Assembly (NCBI RefSeq): GCF_018205345.1
Contig: NZ_JADRHM010000022.1
Location: 1 to 33,472, forward strand
Source: Fusobacterium sp. DD2
GTDB taxonomy: Bacteria > Fusobacteriota > Fusobacteriia > Fusobacteriales > Fusobacteriaceae
Length of the DNA stretch: 33,472 bases
Direction: 5' to 3'
Positions 1-9,358 of this stretch are shown here, piece by piece. Positions within the stretch are counted from its first letter, which is position 1. Each line of letters begins with the position of its first letter. The position numbers and the translations under genes were made by a program. Below the pieces are notes generated by a model. It was not told the DNA's origin and made no database searches. It was given only the letters and a program-made list of their open reading frames with translations.

Positions 1-15
1 ACCTACTCTTTTTAT

Positions 16-603
16 TTAATCTTTTAATATTTTTTCAAGTTCAGCTTCAAGTTTTTTAAGTGCATTTGCTCTGTGGCTGATCTTGTTTTTTACTTCAGGC
101 ATCTCAGCAAGTGTCTTTCCATACTCTTTTACGTAGAAATATGGATCATACCCAAATCCTGCACTTCCTCTAGCTTCTGTAAGAAGTTCTCCCTCTACTT
201 CACCTCTAAATGAATATGCTCTTCCATCAGGTTTTCCTAAAGTTACTACACTTACGAATTTACATTTTCTATTTGTCTTTCCTGCCATCTCTTTCATAAG
301 TTTCGCATTATTAGCTGCATCTGTTCCCTCTGGTGAAAATCTGGCAGAATAAACTCCAGGTGCACCATTTAATGCCTCTACACAAAGTCCAGAATCATCA
401 GCAATAGTAATCATATTTGTAAATTTTGCTATTTCCAGTGCTTTTTTAGCAGAGTTTTCTTCAAAAGTCTTACCATCTTCAATTACTTCAAGTATTTCAA
501 TACCATCTTTTATTGAGTATATTTCAACATTTGGGACTTCTGAAAAAATTGCCTTAATCTCATCTACTTTATGTTTATTTCCAGTAGCTAAAAATATCTT
601 CAT
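16..603 (-). CDS. rdgB: RdgB/HAM1 family XTP/dITP pyrophosphatase
   Basis: Hydrolyses non-canonical purine nucleoside triphosphates (XTP, dITP, ITP) to monophosphates and so cleans the nucleotide pool. Seen: an N-terminal LATGNKHKVDEI nucleotide-binding segment, ADDSGLCVEALNGAPGVYSA, a FGYDPYF motif and a C-terminal SHRANAL, all in the family order; about 195 residues is the usual length. I start at ATG 603 because AGGTGA lies 5 nt upstream and the family begins M-K-I-F-L-A-T-G-N; an in-frame GTG at 612 is possible but has no such site. The rph stop (605-607) lies inside the ribosome binding region, so the two are translationally coupled. rph and rdgB are neighbours in many bacteria. No terminator is visible in the 15 bases left after the stop. 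Confidence 0.96.
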   Translation of the reverse strand: MKIFLATGNKHKVDEIKAIFSEVPNVEIYSIKDGIEILEVIEDGKTFEENSAKKALEIAKFTNMITIADDSGLCVEALNGAPGVYSARFSPEGTDAANNAKLMKEMAGKTNRKCKFVSVVTLGKPDGRAYSFRGEVEGELLTEARGSAGFGYDPYFYVKEYGKTLAEMPEVKNKISHRANALKKLEAELEKILKD

Positions 604-604
604 T

Positions 605-1369
605 TTACTCACCTATAGTTTTATTTTGAATTTCAATAATCTCTTTAATTCCAACCTCTGCAAGATCTATTAATTCATTAAGTTGGGCTCTTGTATAAGT
701 TGCCTCTTCTCCTGTACCTTGTACCTCTACAAATTCACCTTTGCTGTTCATTATGATATTCATATCAACTTCAGCCATTGAATCTTCTGAGTATTTAAGG
801 TCCAACATAGGAGTTTGATTTACAATACCTACACTTATAGCTGCAACATTTGATTTTATAGGGTTTTCTTTTAATACTCCATCTTTCATAAGCTTTTTCA
901 TAGCAAGTGCAAGAGCTATAAATCCACCTGATATTGATGTAGTTCTTGTTCCTCCATCAGCCTGAATTACATCACAGTCAATTGTAACTGTTCTCTCTCC
1001 AAGTTTATCAAGGTCAATAGCAGCTCTTAGAGATCTACCTATAAGTCTTTGGATCTCCATTGTTCTTCCACTTAATTTACCTTTTGCTGATTCTCTTTGA
1101 TTTCTTTCACCAGTAGCTCTAGGAAGCATTGAGTACTCAGCAGTAAGCCATCCTTTACCCTGATTTTTTAGAAATGGAGGTACCTTTTCACTTACACTGG
1201 CTGTGCATATTACTCTTGTATTTCCAAATTCCATTAAAACTGATCCTTCAGCATAGATATTAAAATCCTTTGTCACCTTTATATTTCTAAGCTGATTGAC
1301 ATTACGTCCATCTTCTCTAAGTTTCAAAGTTCTCATATCCTCTTCAATTATCATCTCTTTAACTTCCAT
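605..1369 (-). CDS. rph: Ribonuclease PH
   Basis: Phosphorolytic 3'-5' exoribonuclease that trims tRNA 3' ends using inorganic phosphate. Seen: [15 protein letters not shown] near the N-terminus, STFAEGS-like ([15 protein letters not shown]), the [17 protein letters not shown] core and [10 protein letters not shown], all typical of the PH domain. ATG 1369 is preferred because AGGAG sits 6 nt upstream; an ATG at 1375 has the same AGGAG directly against it, which is too close. The protein (254 residues) carries a short extra N-terminal lead before the usual start. The msbA stop (1379-1381) overlaps the ribosome binding site, and the gene overlaps the rdgB leader, placing it late in the lipid A operon. 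Confidence 0.96.
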   Translation of the reverse strand: MEVKEMIIEEDMRTLKLREDGRNVNQLRNIKVTKDFNIYAEGSVLMEFGNTRVICTASVSEKVPPFLKNQGKGWLTAEYSMLPRATGERNQRESAKGKLSGRTMEIQRLIGRSLRAAIDLDKLGERTVTIDCDVIQADGGTRTTSISGGFIALALAMKKLMKDGVLKENPIKSNVAAISVGIVNQTPMLDLKYSEDSMAEVDMNIIMNSKGEFVEVQGTGEEATYTRAQLNELIDLAEVGIKEIIEIQNKTIGE

Positions 1370-1378
1370 AAACATCTC

Positions 1379-3157
1379 CTAAACAAATTCTTCTTCTTTT
1401 TTTATTTTTAAATTTACTTTCTTACCTAACTGAACATCATAAAGTCTTCTATATATTCCATTTTTATCTAAAAGCTCCTGATGTTTTCCTATCTCTTTTA
1501 TCTCTCCATTTTCCATTACAACTATCTTATCAGCATTTATTATTGTTGAAAGTCTATGTGCTATTACAAAAGTTGTTCTATTTATCATAAGTTTATCCAG
1601 TGCATCCTGTACAAGTCTTTCAGATTGTGTATCAAGTGCTGATGTAGCCTCGTCTAATATCAAAATCTGAGGGTTTTGAATAAGTGCCCTAGCTATAGCT
1701 ATCCTTTGCTTTTGTCCTCCAGATAGAAGGGTTCCACGCTCTCCTACCTCTGTTTCAAATTTTTCAGGAAGTTCATTTATAAACTCAAAGGCATTAGCCA
1801 TCTTAGCTGCATTTTCTATCTCTTCTCTAGTTACATCACTTTTTCCAAAAGCAATATTTTCTGCTATTGTTCCAGAAAATAGGAAACTTTCCTGTGGTAC
1901 TACTGCAATACGATCTCTATATTTTTTTAGTGAAATATTCTTAATATTTTTACCATTGATCAGAAGCTCACCTTTTTGTGCCTCATAAAATCTTGGGATA
2001 AGATTAACTATTGTTGTCTTTCCGCTTCCACTTTTACCAACAAAGGCAACTACTTCTCCAGCTTTAACATCAAGATTTATATCTTTTAAAGCATAATTTT
2101 CGTCATCATTGTATGAAAAATAAAGATTTTTAAATTTCATATCATGTATCTCATTTTCCAATTGAGCCTCTGTTCCGTAAAAATCATTTTCCATTGGAAT
2201 ATCAAGTATTTCAAGAACCCTGTCTGCTGATGGAACTGATTCCTGAAGGTCATTATTTTTAGCTATAAGTCTTTTTAATGGCTGACTCATAAGTCCCAAA
2301 GCAGTAACAAATGAAATCAGATCTCCTGCTGACATTGTCTGAGCAACAATTATCTGATATCCTCCATAAGATGCTACTAAAATTACCATAAGTGTTGTGA
2401 TAAGCTCATTTATAGGTGATACTTTAGCTTTTATCTTCTTACTTCTATATGCTTTATTAAATTCATCCTGAGTAATAGTTTTAAACTTATCTATTATCAT
2501 ATTACTGTTGTTAAAAGCTTTTATTACAAATATTCCAGATAAACTTTCCTGAATATATGCAGTCACCTGTCCTGAAGTATCCTGTCTTACTCTTCCTGAT
2601 TTTCTAATCTTTCTTGTATATTTTCTCACAGTTCCTATTACAAGAGGCATTACAGTAAGAGATAAAAGTGCTAAGATCAGATCTACCTGAAACATTCTAA
2701 AAAGTAACGCTATAACAGTAATTCCCTCTTTTAACATCTCAAATAATATAAATCCAATTTTTCCAAGCATTGCAGAGTCTCCAGAGAGTCTTGCCATTAT
2801 ATCTCCAAGTTTATGCTTTCTGAAATATGATATGGGAAGCTTCTGCAGATGATCAAATACATCTACCTTTATCTCCCTGTTAATTGTCTCAGTTATAAAA
2901 TCTGAAGTAATATCTGAATAGTAACCTGCTGTAACTTTGATAACTGTAGCTACAAATATTGCTCCAACTACAATTACCATCATACGCATATCTCTATTTA
3001 CCAAAACGTCATCTATAAGATATTTACTTAGCCATGCAGGAACAGCACTTGCACCAGATGTAAGAAGTGACAAGACTATTACTCCCAGCATTGTCCACTT
3101 ATATCTCAAGCTGTATCTCATAAATGTGCTCAGGGATTTATTTTTTAATAAATTCAA
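1379..3157 (-). CDS. msbA: MsbA-like lipid A export ABC transporter (permease-ATPase)
   Basis: Half-transporter expected to dimerise and flip lipid A-core across the inner membrane. Seen: an N-terminal six-helix region (about residues 15-310), then an ATPase with Walker A GKSGSGKTT, signature LSGGQKQRIAIARA, Walker B ILILDEATSALD and a switch His in VIAHRLSTI; 592 residues is the normal half-transporter length. The start is TTG 3157, supported by AAAGGAG 9 nt upstream; the gene begins inside the last 20 nt of lpxB. The lipid A substrate is inferred from position directly after lpxB; by sequence alone it could be a general lipid or drug exporter. It is followed immediately by rph. Confidence 0.9.
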   Translation of the reverse strand: MNLLKNKSLSTFMRYSLRYKWTMLGVIVLSLLTSGASAVPAWLSKYLIDDVLVNRDMRMMVIVVGAIFVATVIKVTAGYYSDITSDFITETINREIKVDVFDHLQKLPISYFRKHKLGDIMARLSGDSAMLGKIGFILFEMLKEGITVIALLFRMFQVDLILALLSLTVMPLVIGTVRKYTRKIRKSGRVRQDTSGQVTAYIQESLSGIFVIKAFNNSNMIIDKFKTITQDEFNKAYRSKKIKAKVSPINELITTLMVILVASYGGYQIIVAQTMSAGDLISFVTALGLMSQPLKRLIAKNNDLQESVPSADRVLEILDIPMENDFYGTEAQLENEIHDMKFKNLYFSYNDDENYALKDINLDVKAGEVVAFVGKSGSGKTTIVNLIPRFYEAQKGELLINGKNIKNISLKKYRDRIAVVPQESFLFSGTIAENIAFGKSDVTREEIENAAKMANAFEFINELPEKFETEVGERGTLLSGGQKQRIAIARALIQNPQILILDEATSALDTQSERLVQDALDKLMINRTTFVIAHRLSTIINADKIVVMENGEIKEIGKHQELLDKNGIYRRLYDVQLGKKVNLKIKKEEEFV

Positions 3158-4226
3158 TTTCTTTTTCTCCTTTCACAAGGAAGTCTCCATAACTTTCTAC
3201 AATATTTTTTCCAGAAAGTTTTTCCCTTACCTCGAATATATTTTTTTGTGTCTGTTCTCTATTTTCATCAAAATGGCTTATAGCTCTTTCTATCTCTTCT
3301 ACATTGCATCTATCCTGTAAAAGTTCAGGGTATACTTCTCTATTTAAAGTAAGATTTGGAAGTGATACAAAGCCTATCTTTAATATATATTTAGCTATAA
3401 ATGCATTAATAAAACCTGTTTTATATATAACTGCTGTAGGTATTCCCATAAGGGCAAGTTCCAATGTCACAGTTCCAGAAGCTGCCACAGCAGATTTAGA
3501 AACTTTTACACACTCTGGAAGAGTTTTCTCTGTTTCAATTACAAGATTTTGGTATAATGTATCTCCCAGCCATTTCATATGATCCTTAGATGATAATTTA
3601 AGTAAAAACTTCTCCTTTGGGTTTCTCTTTACAAGTTCCATAAGTACAGGTGCTAGAGATGTTATCTCCTGCTTTCTGCTTCCTGGAAGAAGAAGAATAT
3701 GCTCATCTGTTCTCTCTTCAACTTTATATTTTTCTGCAAATGGATTTCCAAAATATATAGCATTTACTCCATGTTTTTTATAAAATTCCACTTCCCATGG
3801 AAAGATAACCATAATATGGTCTGCAAGTTTAAGTTTTTCTATTCTCTTTTCTCCCCATACCCATAATTTTGGCGGAATATAGTAAAATACCTCTATGTCT
3901 GGAATCTCTTTTTTTACAAGCTCCAGAAACTTAAGATTGAATCCTCCATAATCTACAAGGACTACCTTTTTTATATTCTCTTTTTTTATAAATTCAACAT
4001 ATTCAACAGCTTTCTTCTTTAAGAAACTATATTTTCTTATTATCTCTGTAAATCCCATAATTGCAAGTTCACTGATATCCTGAATCACGTGAACTCCTGC
4101 CTTTTTACAGTGCTCTCCTGCTACTCCATAAAATTCAACATCAGGATATTTATTTTTAACTGCATTTACAAGGTATGACAGATGCAGATCACCTGAGACC
4201 TCTCCTGTAGAAACAAAAAATTTCAT
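3138..4226 (-). CDS. lpxB: Lipid-A-disaccharide synthase
   Basis: GT19 glycosyltransferase that condenses UDP-2,3-diacylglucosamine with lipid X to form the lipid A disaccharide at the inner membrane. Seen: the N-terminal STGEVSGDLH motif, FYYIPPKLWVWGEKRI, LLLPGSRKQEI and the C-terminal acceptor/donor segment with SGTVTLELALMGIPTAVIY. Length 362 is slightly short against the roughly 380 of enterobacterial forms but nothing is broken. ATG 4226 has AGGAG 6 nt upstream. It lies 10 nt after lpxI, whose product is its substrate, and its end overlaps the msbA start by 20 nt. Confidence 0.96.
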   Translation of the reverse strand: MKFFVSTGEVSGDLHLSYLVNAVKNKYPDVEFYGVAGEHCKKAGVHVIQDISELAIMGFTEIIRKYSFLKKKAVEYVEFIKKENIKKVVLVDYGGFNLKFLELVKKEIPDIEVFYYIPPKLWVWGEKRIEKLKLADHIMVIFPWEVEFYKKHGVNAIYFGNPFAEKYKVEERTDEHILLLPGSRKQEITSLAPVLMELVKRNPKEKFLLKLSSKDHMKWLGDTLYQNLVIETEKTLPECVKVSKSAVAASGTVTLELALMGIPTAVIYKTGFINAFIAKYILKIGFVSLPNLTLNREVYPELLQDRCNVEEIERAISHFDENREQTQKNIFEVREKLSGKNIVESYGDFLVKGEKEIEFIKK

Positions 4227-4236
4227 TTCAATCTCC

Positions 4237-5040
4237 TTAACCTTTTATTCCAACTATAAAGATAGAATGAGTATGTGCAAGCTCAATGCACTCTTTCCTA
4301 TCTAAAAAGAGCATCTTTCCTGCCTCGCCAACTATTCCCTTAGCTCCTATCTCTACAAGTCTTTTTATAGTATCTATTCCAACAGCTGGAATATCCACTC
4401 TCATATCCTGCTGAGGTCTTGACATTTTTACAACTATACAACCTTTTCCAGCAAGTTCGCCACCTCTTATTATAGTCTTGTCAGTACCCTCTATTCCTTC
4501 TAAAGCCACAACAGATGCATCTTTACATACAACAGTCTGACCTGCATCTACAAGACTTAAAGCCTTTGCAGCTTCCTTTCCTATTTTTATCGTTTTTATA
4601 TCCTCTTCACTTGGTTTAATATCTGTATAACATCTATCCTCAAACATAAAATCTTTTATAAGATAGTTTTGAGGTAGAATCTTTATCCCATTGAGTTTAA
4701 AAAAAGCGATAACTGCAAAAAGGAGAGTCTCATCCTTTCTGTCTGGCAATTTTTCAAGAAGTTCCTCTCCGTATTTATCAAGTTTTAAATCCCTGAATAT
4801 TATTTCTTTTTCTACTTTTCCCAACATTACCACTTTATCAATTCCATTTAGAAGAAAATGTTTAACAATATTTCCAACCTCTCCTATATTGAAAGTTTTG
4901 AAATTAGCTGTTTTTTTAACATCTTCATCTATTGTATCAAAAAGTCCTATTGGAAAAACTTCTATATTCTTTGCGTGTGCCTCTTCTATAAAATAGAGAG
5001 GTAACTTTCCATTTCCAACTATAATCCCTATTTTCTCCAT
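4237..5040 (-). CDS. lpxI: UDP-2,3-diacylglucosamine pyrophosphatase LpxI
   Basis: Metal-dependent hydrolase that releases lipid X from UDP-2,3-diacylglucosamine; it replaces LpxH in many bacteria. Seen: an N-terminal IGIIVGNGKLPLYF segment and a C-terminal half with VVCKDASVVALEGIEGTD, RPQQDMRVDIPAVG and GIVGEAGKM, which are the recognisable conserved blocks of the former DUF1009 family; 267 residues is normal. The Asp in DMRVDIP corresponds to the region holding the catalytic Asp in characterised LpxI. The start ATG 5038-5040 overlaps the lpxA stop by one base (TAATG), with AGAGGA inside the end of lpxA, so translation is probably coupled. Confidence 0.95.
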   Translation of the reverse strand: MEKIGIIVGNGKLPLYFIEEAHAKNIEVFPIGLFDTIDEDVKKTANFKTFNIGEVGNIVKHFLLNGIDKVVMLGKVEKEIIFRDLKLDKYGEELLEKLPDRKDETLLFAVIAFFKLNGIKILPQNYLIKDFMFEDRCYTDIKPSEEDIKTIKIGKEAAKALSLVDAGQTVVCKDASVVALEGIEGTDKTIIRGGELAGKGCIVVKMSRPQQDMRVDIPAVGIDTIKRLVEIGAKGIVGEAGKMLFLDRKECIELAHTHSIFIVGIKG

Positions 5041-5813
5041 TATCTAGTGATTCCTCTTTTACTATTTCTTATGAAATCAAGGAAATAGTCTACGTTTTCA
5101 TCTCTTTCAATCTCTTCTTCAATCTGTGCTATTGCATCTTTTAATGGAAGTCCACTTCTGAATATAGTTTTATACACTTTTTTCAATTTTGAAATTTCCT
5201 CAGTTGAAAATCCCCTTCTTCTAAGTCCAACACTGTTTAACCCTCTAGCTACTGCTTTATTTCCTTCTGCCAATATAAATGGACAGATATCCTGGTTTAC
5301 AGCACTGGCTCCACCTATCATTGAATATGACCCAATTCTACAAAACTGATGCACTGGAGTAAGCCCTCCTATTATAGAGTGGCTATCAACAACTACGTGT
5401 CCAGCTAAAGTTACGTTATTAGCTAATATGCAGTCATCTCCAACTATTACATCATGGGCCACATGTACATAAGCCATTAGAAGATTACCATTTCCAATTC
5501 TTGTTTCCCATCTATCATCTGTACCTCTGTGAATAGTTACAAACTCTCTTATAGAGTTATTATTACCTATTATAGTCTTAGTTGGCTCTCCCTTATATTT
5601 CAAATCCTGAGATGCCTTACCAATAGAGGCAAAGGAATATATCGTGTTATTTTCTCCTATCTCAGTGATTCCTTCTATCACAACATGAGATTGCAGAACA
5701 GTGTTTTTACCAATCTTTACATCTTTTCCTATAACACAATAGGGTCCTATTTTTACTCCGTCTTCGATGATAGCTCCTTCTTCTACTATAGCAGTACTAT
5801 GAATATCTATCAA
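5040..5813 (-). CDS. lpxA: Acyl-ACP-UDP-N-acetylglucosamine O-acyltransferase
   Basis: First step of lipid A synthesis: moves a 3-hydroxyacyl chain from ACP onto UDP-GlcNAc. Seen: left-handed beta-helix hexapeptide repeats over residues 1-185, then a helical C-terminal region. HVAHD holds the catalytic His (about residue 120), and RGLNSVGLRRRGFS is the usual post-helix segment. The Gly in VARGLN aligns with the Gly that permits a C14 chain in E. coli LpxA, so a long 3-hydroxyacyl donor is likely (inference). The start is TTG 5813 with AGGGGG 8 nt upstream. It follows fabZ by 19 nt; FabZ and LpxA compete for the same acyl-ACP. Confidence 0.97.
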   Translation of the reverse strand: MIDIHSTAIVEEGAIIEDGVKIGPYCVIGKDVKIGKNTVLQSHVVIEGITEIGENNTIYSFASIGKASQDLKYKGEPTKTIIGNNNSIREFVTIHRGTDDRWETRIGNGNLLMAYVHVAHDVIVGDDCILANNVTLAGHVVVDSHSIIGGLTPVHQFCRIGSYSMIGGASAVNQDICPFILAEGNKAVARGLNSVGLRRRGFSTEEISKLKKVYKTIFRSGLPLKDAIAQIEEEIERDENVDYFLDFIRNSKRGITR

Positions 5814-5832
5814 ATCAATTGCCCCCTGTCCT

Positions 5833-6258
5833 TTATTTATCCATTATACAGAATGTAAAGTTAGCTTCAGCTGCCACTTTTCCATCTATATATGCTTTTC
5901 CTTGAGCTTTTACAAAGTTTCTTTTTATCTTTTCAACACCAACTTCATATACTATCTGGTCACCAGGTCTTACAGGAGTTTTAAATTTTGCTTTTTCTAC
6001 CCCAACAAAGTATGGAACCTTTCCTTCAATACCGTCCATTACTAACACTCCTAGACATTGAGCCATTCCTTCTACAATAAGTACTCCTGGCATAATAGGA
6101 TGTCCTGGAAAATGTCCTTGGAAAAATTCTTCATTTATAGTTACATTTTTTAACCCTTTTATAGTCTGCTCTTCCTTGTTTACTTCAAGAATTCTATCAA
6201 CTAATAAAAATGGGTATCTATGTGGTATTCTCTTCATTATTTCCATAATATCTAACAT
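5833..6258 (-). CDS. fabZ: 3-hydroxyacyl-ACP dehydratase FabZ
   Basis: Hot-dog-fold dehydratase of fatty acid elongation, acting on the 3-hydroxyacyl-ACP pool that also feeds lipid A. Seen: IPHRYPFLLVDRI near the N-terminus and GHFPGHPIMPGVLIVEGMAQ, in which His49 and Glu63 keep the 14-residue spacing of the catalytic pair; 141 residues is standard. ATG 6258 has AGGAGG 6 nt upstream, the best ribosome binding site in the operon. It sits between lpxC and lpxA, the usual arrangement in bacteria where acyl flux into phospholipid and lipid A is balanced. Confidence 0.97.
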   Translation of the reverse strand: MLDIMEIMKRIPHRYPFLLVDRILEVNKEEQTIKGLKNVTINEEFFQGHFPGHPIMPGVLIVEGMAQCLGVLVMDGIEGKVPYFVGVEKAKFKTPVRPGDQIVYEVGVEKIKRNFVKAQGKAYIDGKVAAEANFTFCIMDK

Positions 6259-6289
6259 ATGTTTCCTCCTAGGTATTTTATTTTATATT

Positions 6290-7114
6290 TTACAGATTTT
6301 TAATTAATTTTGCAAACTCTATATCCAGAGCGTGTCCTGCCTTTATAGCTATTATATGCGCCTTTAAAGGTCTATTTAATATTTTTAGATCTCCAATAAT
6401 ATCAAGCATCTTATGTCTTACAAACTCATCTTCAAATCTAAGTCCACCAGGATTTAATACTCCATCCTTTGTTACAACTATTGCATTGTCAAGAGTTCCT
6501 CCAAGTGCAAGATTATTTTTCTTAAGATATTCTATCTCATAGTCAAATCCAAATGTTCTTGCTGGAGCTATCTCTTTTTTATAAGTTTTTAAGTCCACTT
6601 CAAATTCTGCAAGTTGTGATTTTAAAAATGAATGTTCAAATCTTATTGCATAAGTTACCTTATATCCATCATATGGAAGAGCTACTATATTTTTATCTCC
6701 AACAGTAAGGTATACTGGTTTTTTAATAACTATAGGCTCAACTTCACTTTCAAGTTCTTTTATCTTTGCTTTTTCAAAAAGCTCAATAAAGACCTTGGCA
6801 CTTCCATCACAAATTGGAAGTTCATTCCCATTTAGTTCTACAACTAAATCAGTTATATTTGCAGCTGCAAGTGCTGATAGAAAATGTTCTATTGTGTATA
6901 CCTTTGCACCATACTCATTTTGAAGATTTGTTCCACGAGTAAGGTCAAATGTATTTATTATATCAAGAGAAATTTCATTTTCTCCCTCTTTTAAATCTAC
7001 TCTTTTAAAAACTATTCCACTGTCTCCAGGAAGCAGTCTCATTTTGATGTCTTCTCCTTTATGAAGTCCAACACCTGTATATTCTATCTCTGATGCTATT
7101 GTTCTTCTCTTCAT
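6290..7114 (-). CDS. lpxC: UDP-3-O-acyl-N-acetylglucosamine deacetylase
   Basis: Zinc enzyme for the committed step of lipid A synthesis. Seen: the expected start (KRRTIASEIEYTGVGLHKG), TIEHFLSAL with zinc ligand His77, RHKMLDIIGDL with His234 and Asp238, and GHALD with catalytic His261. Length 274 is shorter than the 305 of E. coli, which has a longer C-terminal tail targeted by regulated proteolysis; the tail here ends soon after the catalytic His, so that degradation signal appears to be missing (inference). AAGGAGG lies 4 nt before ATG 7114, and the pcrA stop is only 16 nt upstream. Confidence 0.97.
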   Translation of the reverse strand: MKRRTIASEIEYTGVGLHKGEDIKMRLLPGDSGIVFKRVDLKEGENEISLDIINTFDLTRGTNLQNEYGAKVYTIEHFLSALAAANITDLVVELNGNELPICDGSAKVFIELFEKAKIKELESEVEPIVIKKPVYLTVGDKNIVALPYDGYKVTYAIRFEHSFLKSQLAEFEVDLKTYKKEIAPARTFGFDYEIEYLKKNNLALGGTLDNAIVVTKDGVLNPGGLRFEDEFVRHKMLDIIGDLKILNRPLKAHIIAIKAGHALDIEFAKLIKNL

Positions 7115-7130
7115 TTTGCCTCCTTGTATA

Positions 7131-9308
7131 CTAAGCTTTTGTCAGAAATTTATCTGCAACAGCCATTGCTATCTCTTTTGTTCCACCAACAAAGTTAATT
7201 GTAACTTTCTTATCATTTACATCTTTTACTACCCCAAGACCGAATTTCTTGTGTGTAACCTTTTCTCCAACAGAATAAGGAAAATCCTTAGCTCTTTTAT
7301 TCAAATCTTCCATAGTGATAACTTTCTTAAATCCTTGTGTTCCACTGCTATAAGAATTCTTTGAGTAAGTTGTTGGTTTAGGCTCTACTACATTTGTCTT
7401 AGTAAGTTCTTTTGGTATCTCTTCTATAAATCTTGATGGTGTTCTGAAGAAATCCTCATTACCAAACATAAATCTTGAATTTGCATAACTTATATACAGC
7501 TGTTCTTCAGCTCTTGTTATTGCAACATAGCAAAGTCTTCTCTCCTCTTCTAGTTCACTTGGGTCAAACTCAACTTTTTTACCTGGGAAAAGTTCATCCT
7601 CTGCTCCAACTAAGAATACAACTGGGAATTCAAGTCCTTTTGAGTTGTGAATAGTCATAAGTTTTACATAGTCCTGTTCATCCTCTAAGTTATCAGTAGC
7701 ACTTACTAAAGATATATTTTCAAGATACTCTCTTAAAGTCAGATTTCCTACAACATTTTCCAACTCAACTATTGAGTTCTTAAGCTCATCAATGTTATCA
7801 AGTCTATTTTCAAAATCATCATAAGTTGCTTTAAGATAATCTCTATATCCTATTTTACTCAATACCTCATCATATAGCTCTGATACTGGAAGTTCAGCAC
7901 TTGATTGTATAAACTCATTCAGCATATTATAGAAATCCAAAAGTGTCATCTTAAGATTTGCACTTAATCCTGCTATTTCATGTGCTCTTCCTATTGCCTC
8001 AAATACTGATATATCCTGTTCCTTTGCAAATCCCTCTATCTTTTCAACTGATTTGTCCCCGATTTTTCTTTTAGGAACATTTAATATTCTATTAAGATTT
8101 AAGTTATCATCAACGTTATTTATAACAGATAGATATCCTACCATATCTTTAATCTCTGCTCTTTGATAGAACTGAACAGCTCCAAAAATCTTATAAGGGA
8201 TATTATCTCTTAAAAATCTTTCTTCAAACATTCTTGACTGTCCGTTAGTTCTGTATAAGATTGTAAAATCTCTATATCTTCTACCTAGTGCCTTTCCTTT
8301 TATTATCTCAAGGGCAACAAAGTCAGCTTCCTGTCTGGCATCTGTACACTGCTCAATAGTGATTACATCTCCCAAACCTTTTTTTGTCCAAAGTTTCTTA
8401 TCCTTTGCACTTTTATTATTTTTGATAACTGCATTTGCAGCATCCAGAATAATAGATGTAGAACGATAGTTTTCTTCCAATTTTACAACTTTTGCATCTC
8501 TATAATCCTTTTCAAAGTTAAGAATATTTTCTATATTAGCACCTCTAAATCCATATATACTTTGGTTTTCATCTCCAACTACACATAGATTTCTGTATTT
8601 TGCTGCTATCTTATTTACTATCTCATACTGAATTGTATTGGTATCCTGATACTCATCTACCATTATATATCTGTATTTATCCTGTACCTTTGCTAAGATA
8701 TCCTTTAAATCAAGTAATTTATTAGCATTGACTAGAATATCTGAAAAGTCCATAGCGTTATTCTGCTTTAAAGTCATGTCATATCTTCTGTAGATTTCAG
8801 CTATTATCTTCCCATTGTCAAACTGATTTAATTTTTCATATTCATCAGGTGTTATCTTATCCTCTTTAGATTTAGAAATTTTACTTACTAAATCTCTCTC
8901 TTTAATACTTTTATCATCTTTTCTTCCAATATCCTTTAAGATATTTTTAACCACTCTTTTCTGGTCATCTACATCATATATAGTGAAGTTTGGACTATAT
9001 CCAAGTCTGTCACCAAATACTCTTAATAATCTCAATGCAAATGAGTGAAATGTTGAAAGAGTAACTTTTTTACCATCTTCTCCTGCAAGGTCTTCAACTC
9101 TTTCCTTCATCTCTTTTGCTGCTTTATTTGTAAATGTAACAGCAAGTATGTTATAAGGAGAGATTCCCAGCTCCTTTATCATGTAGGCAATTCTGTAAGT
9201 TACAGTTCTTGTTTTACCAGAACCAGCTCCTGCAAGTATTAAAACAGGACCTTCAATTTTCTGGGCTGCCTCACGCTGTTTATCATTTAATTTATCTAAA
9301 ATACTCAT
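7131..9308 (-). CDS. pcrA: PcrA/UvrD-type superfamily 1 DNA helicase
   Basis: 3'-5' DNA helicase for repair and replication restart. Seen in order: Q-motif region, Walker A AGAGSGKTRTV (about residues 27-33), TFHSFALRLLR, Walker B VDEYQDTN, GDENQSIYGFRGA, EENYRST, MTIHNSKGLEFPVVF and YVAITRAEEQLYIS, then a C-terminal Tudor-like tail (VGEKVTHKKFGLGVV) of the type that contacts RNA polymerase in PcrA. I choose ATG 9308; AAGGAG is 12 nt upstream, while an in-frame TTG at 9320 directly abuts it. About 725 residues fits PcrA. It shares the strand and tight spacing of the lipid A genes although its function is unrelated. Confidence 0.95.
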   Translation of the reverse strand: MSILDKLNDKQREAAQKIEGPVLILAGAGSGKTRTVTYRIAYMIKELGISPYNILAVTFTNKAAKEMKERVEDLAGEDGKKVTLSTFHSFALRLLRVFGDRLGYSPNFTIYDVDDQKRVVKNILKDIGRKDDKSIKERDLVSKISKSKEDKITPDEYEKLNQFDNGKIIAEIYRRYDMTLKQNNAMDFSDILVNANKLLDLKDILAKVQDKYRYIMVDEYQDTNTIQYEIVNKIAAKYRNLCVVGDENQSIYGFRGANIENILNFEKDYRDAKVVKLEENYRSTSIILDAANAVIKNNKSAKDKKLWTKKGLGDVITIEQCTDARQEADFVALEIIKGKALGRRYRDFTILYRTNGQSRMFEERFLRDNIPYKIFGAVQFYQRAEIKDMVGYLSVINNVDDNLNLNRILNVPKRKIGDKSVEKIEGFAKEQDISVFEAIGRAHEIAGLSANLKMTLLDFYNMLNEFIQSSAELPVSELYDEVLSKIGYRDYLKATYDDFENRLDNIDELKNSIVELENVVGNLTLREYLENISLVSATDNLEDEQDYVKLMTIHNSKGLEFPVVFLVGAEDELFPGKKVEFDPSELEEERRLCYVAITRAEEQLYISYANSRFMFGNEDFFRTPSRFIEEIPKELTKTNVVEPKPTTYSKNSYSSGTQGFKKVITMEDLNKRAKDFPYSVGEKVTHKKFGLGVVKDVNDKKVTINFVGGTKEIAMAVADKFLTKA

Positions 9309-9358
9309 CAGTTTTTTCAACTCCTTCTAATAAACAATTATATCATAAATACTGCACT

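Noticed and set aside
2937-3320. Plus-strand frame of 127 codons across the lpxB-msbA junction
   Set aside because: Antisense to both genes, hydrophobic by composition only, no ribosome binding site.
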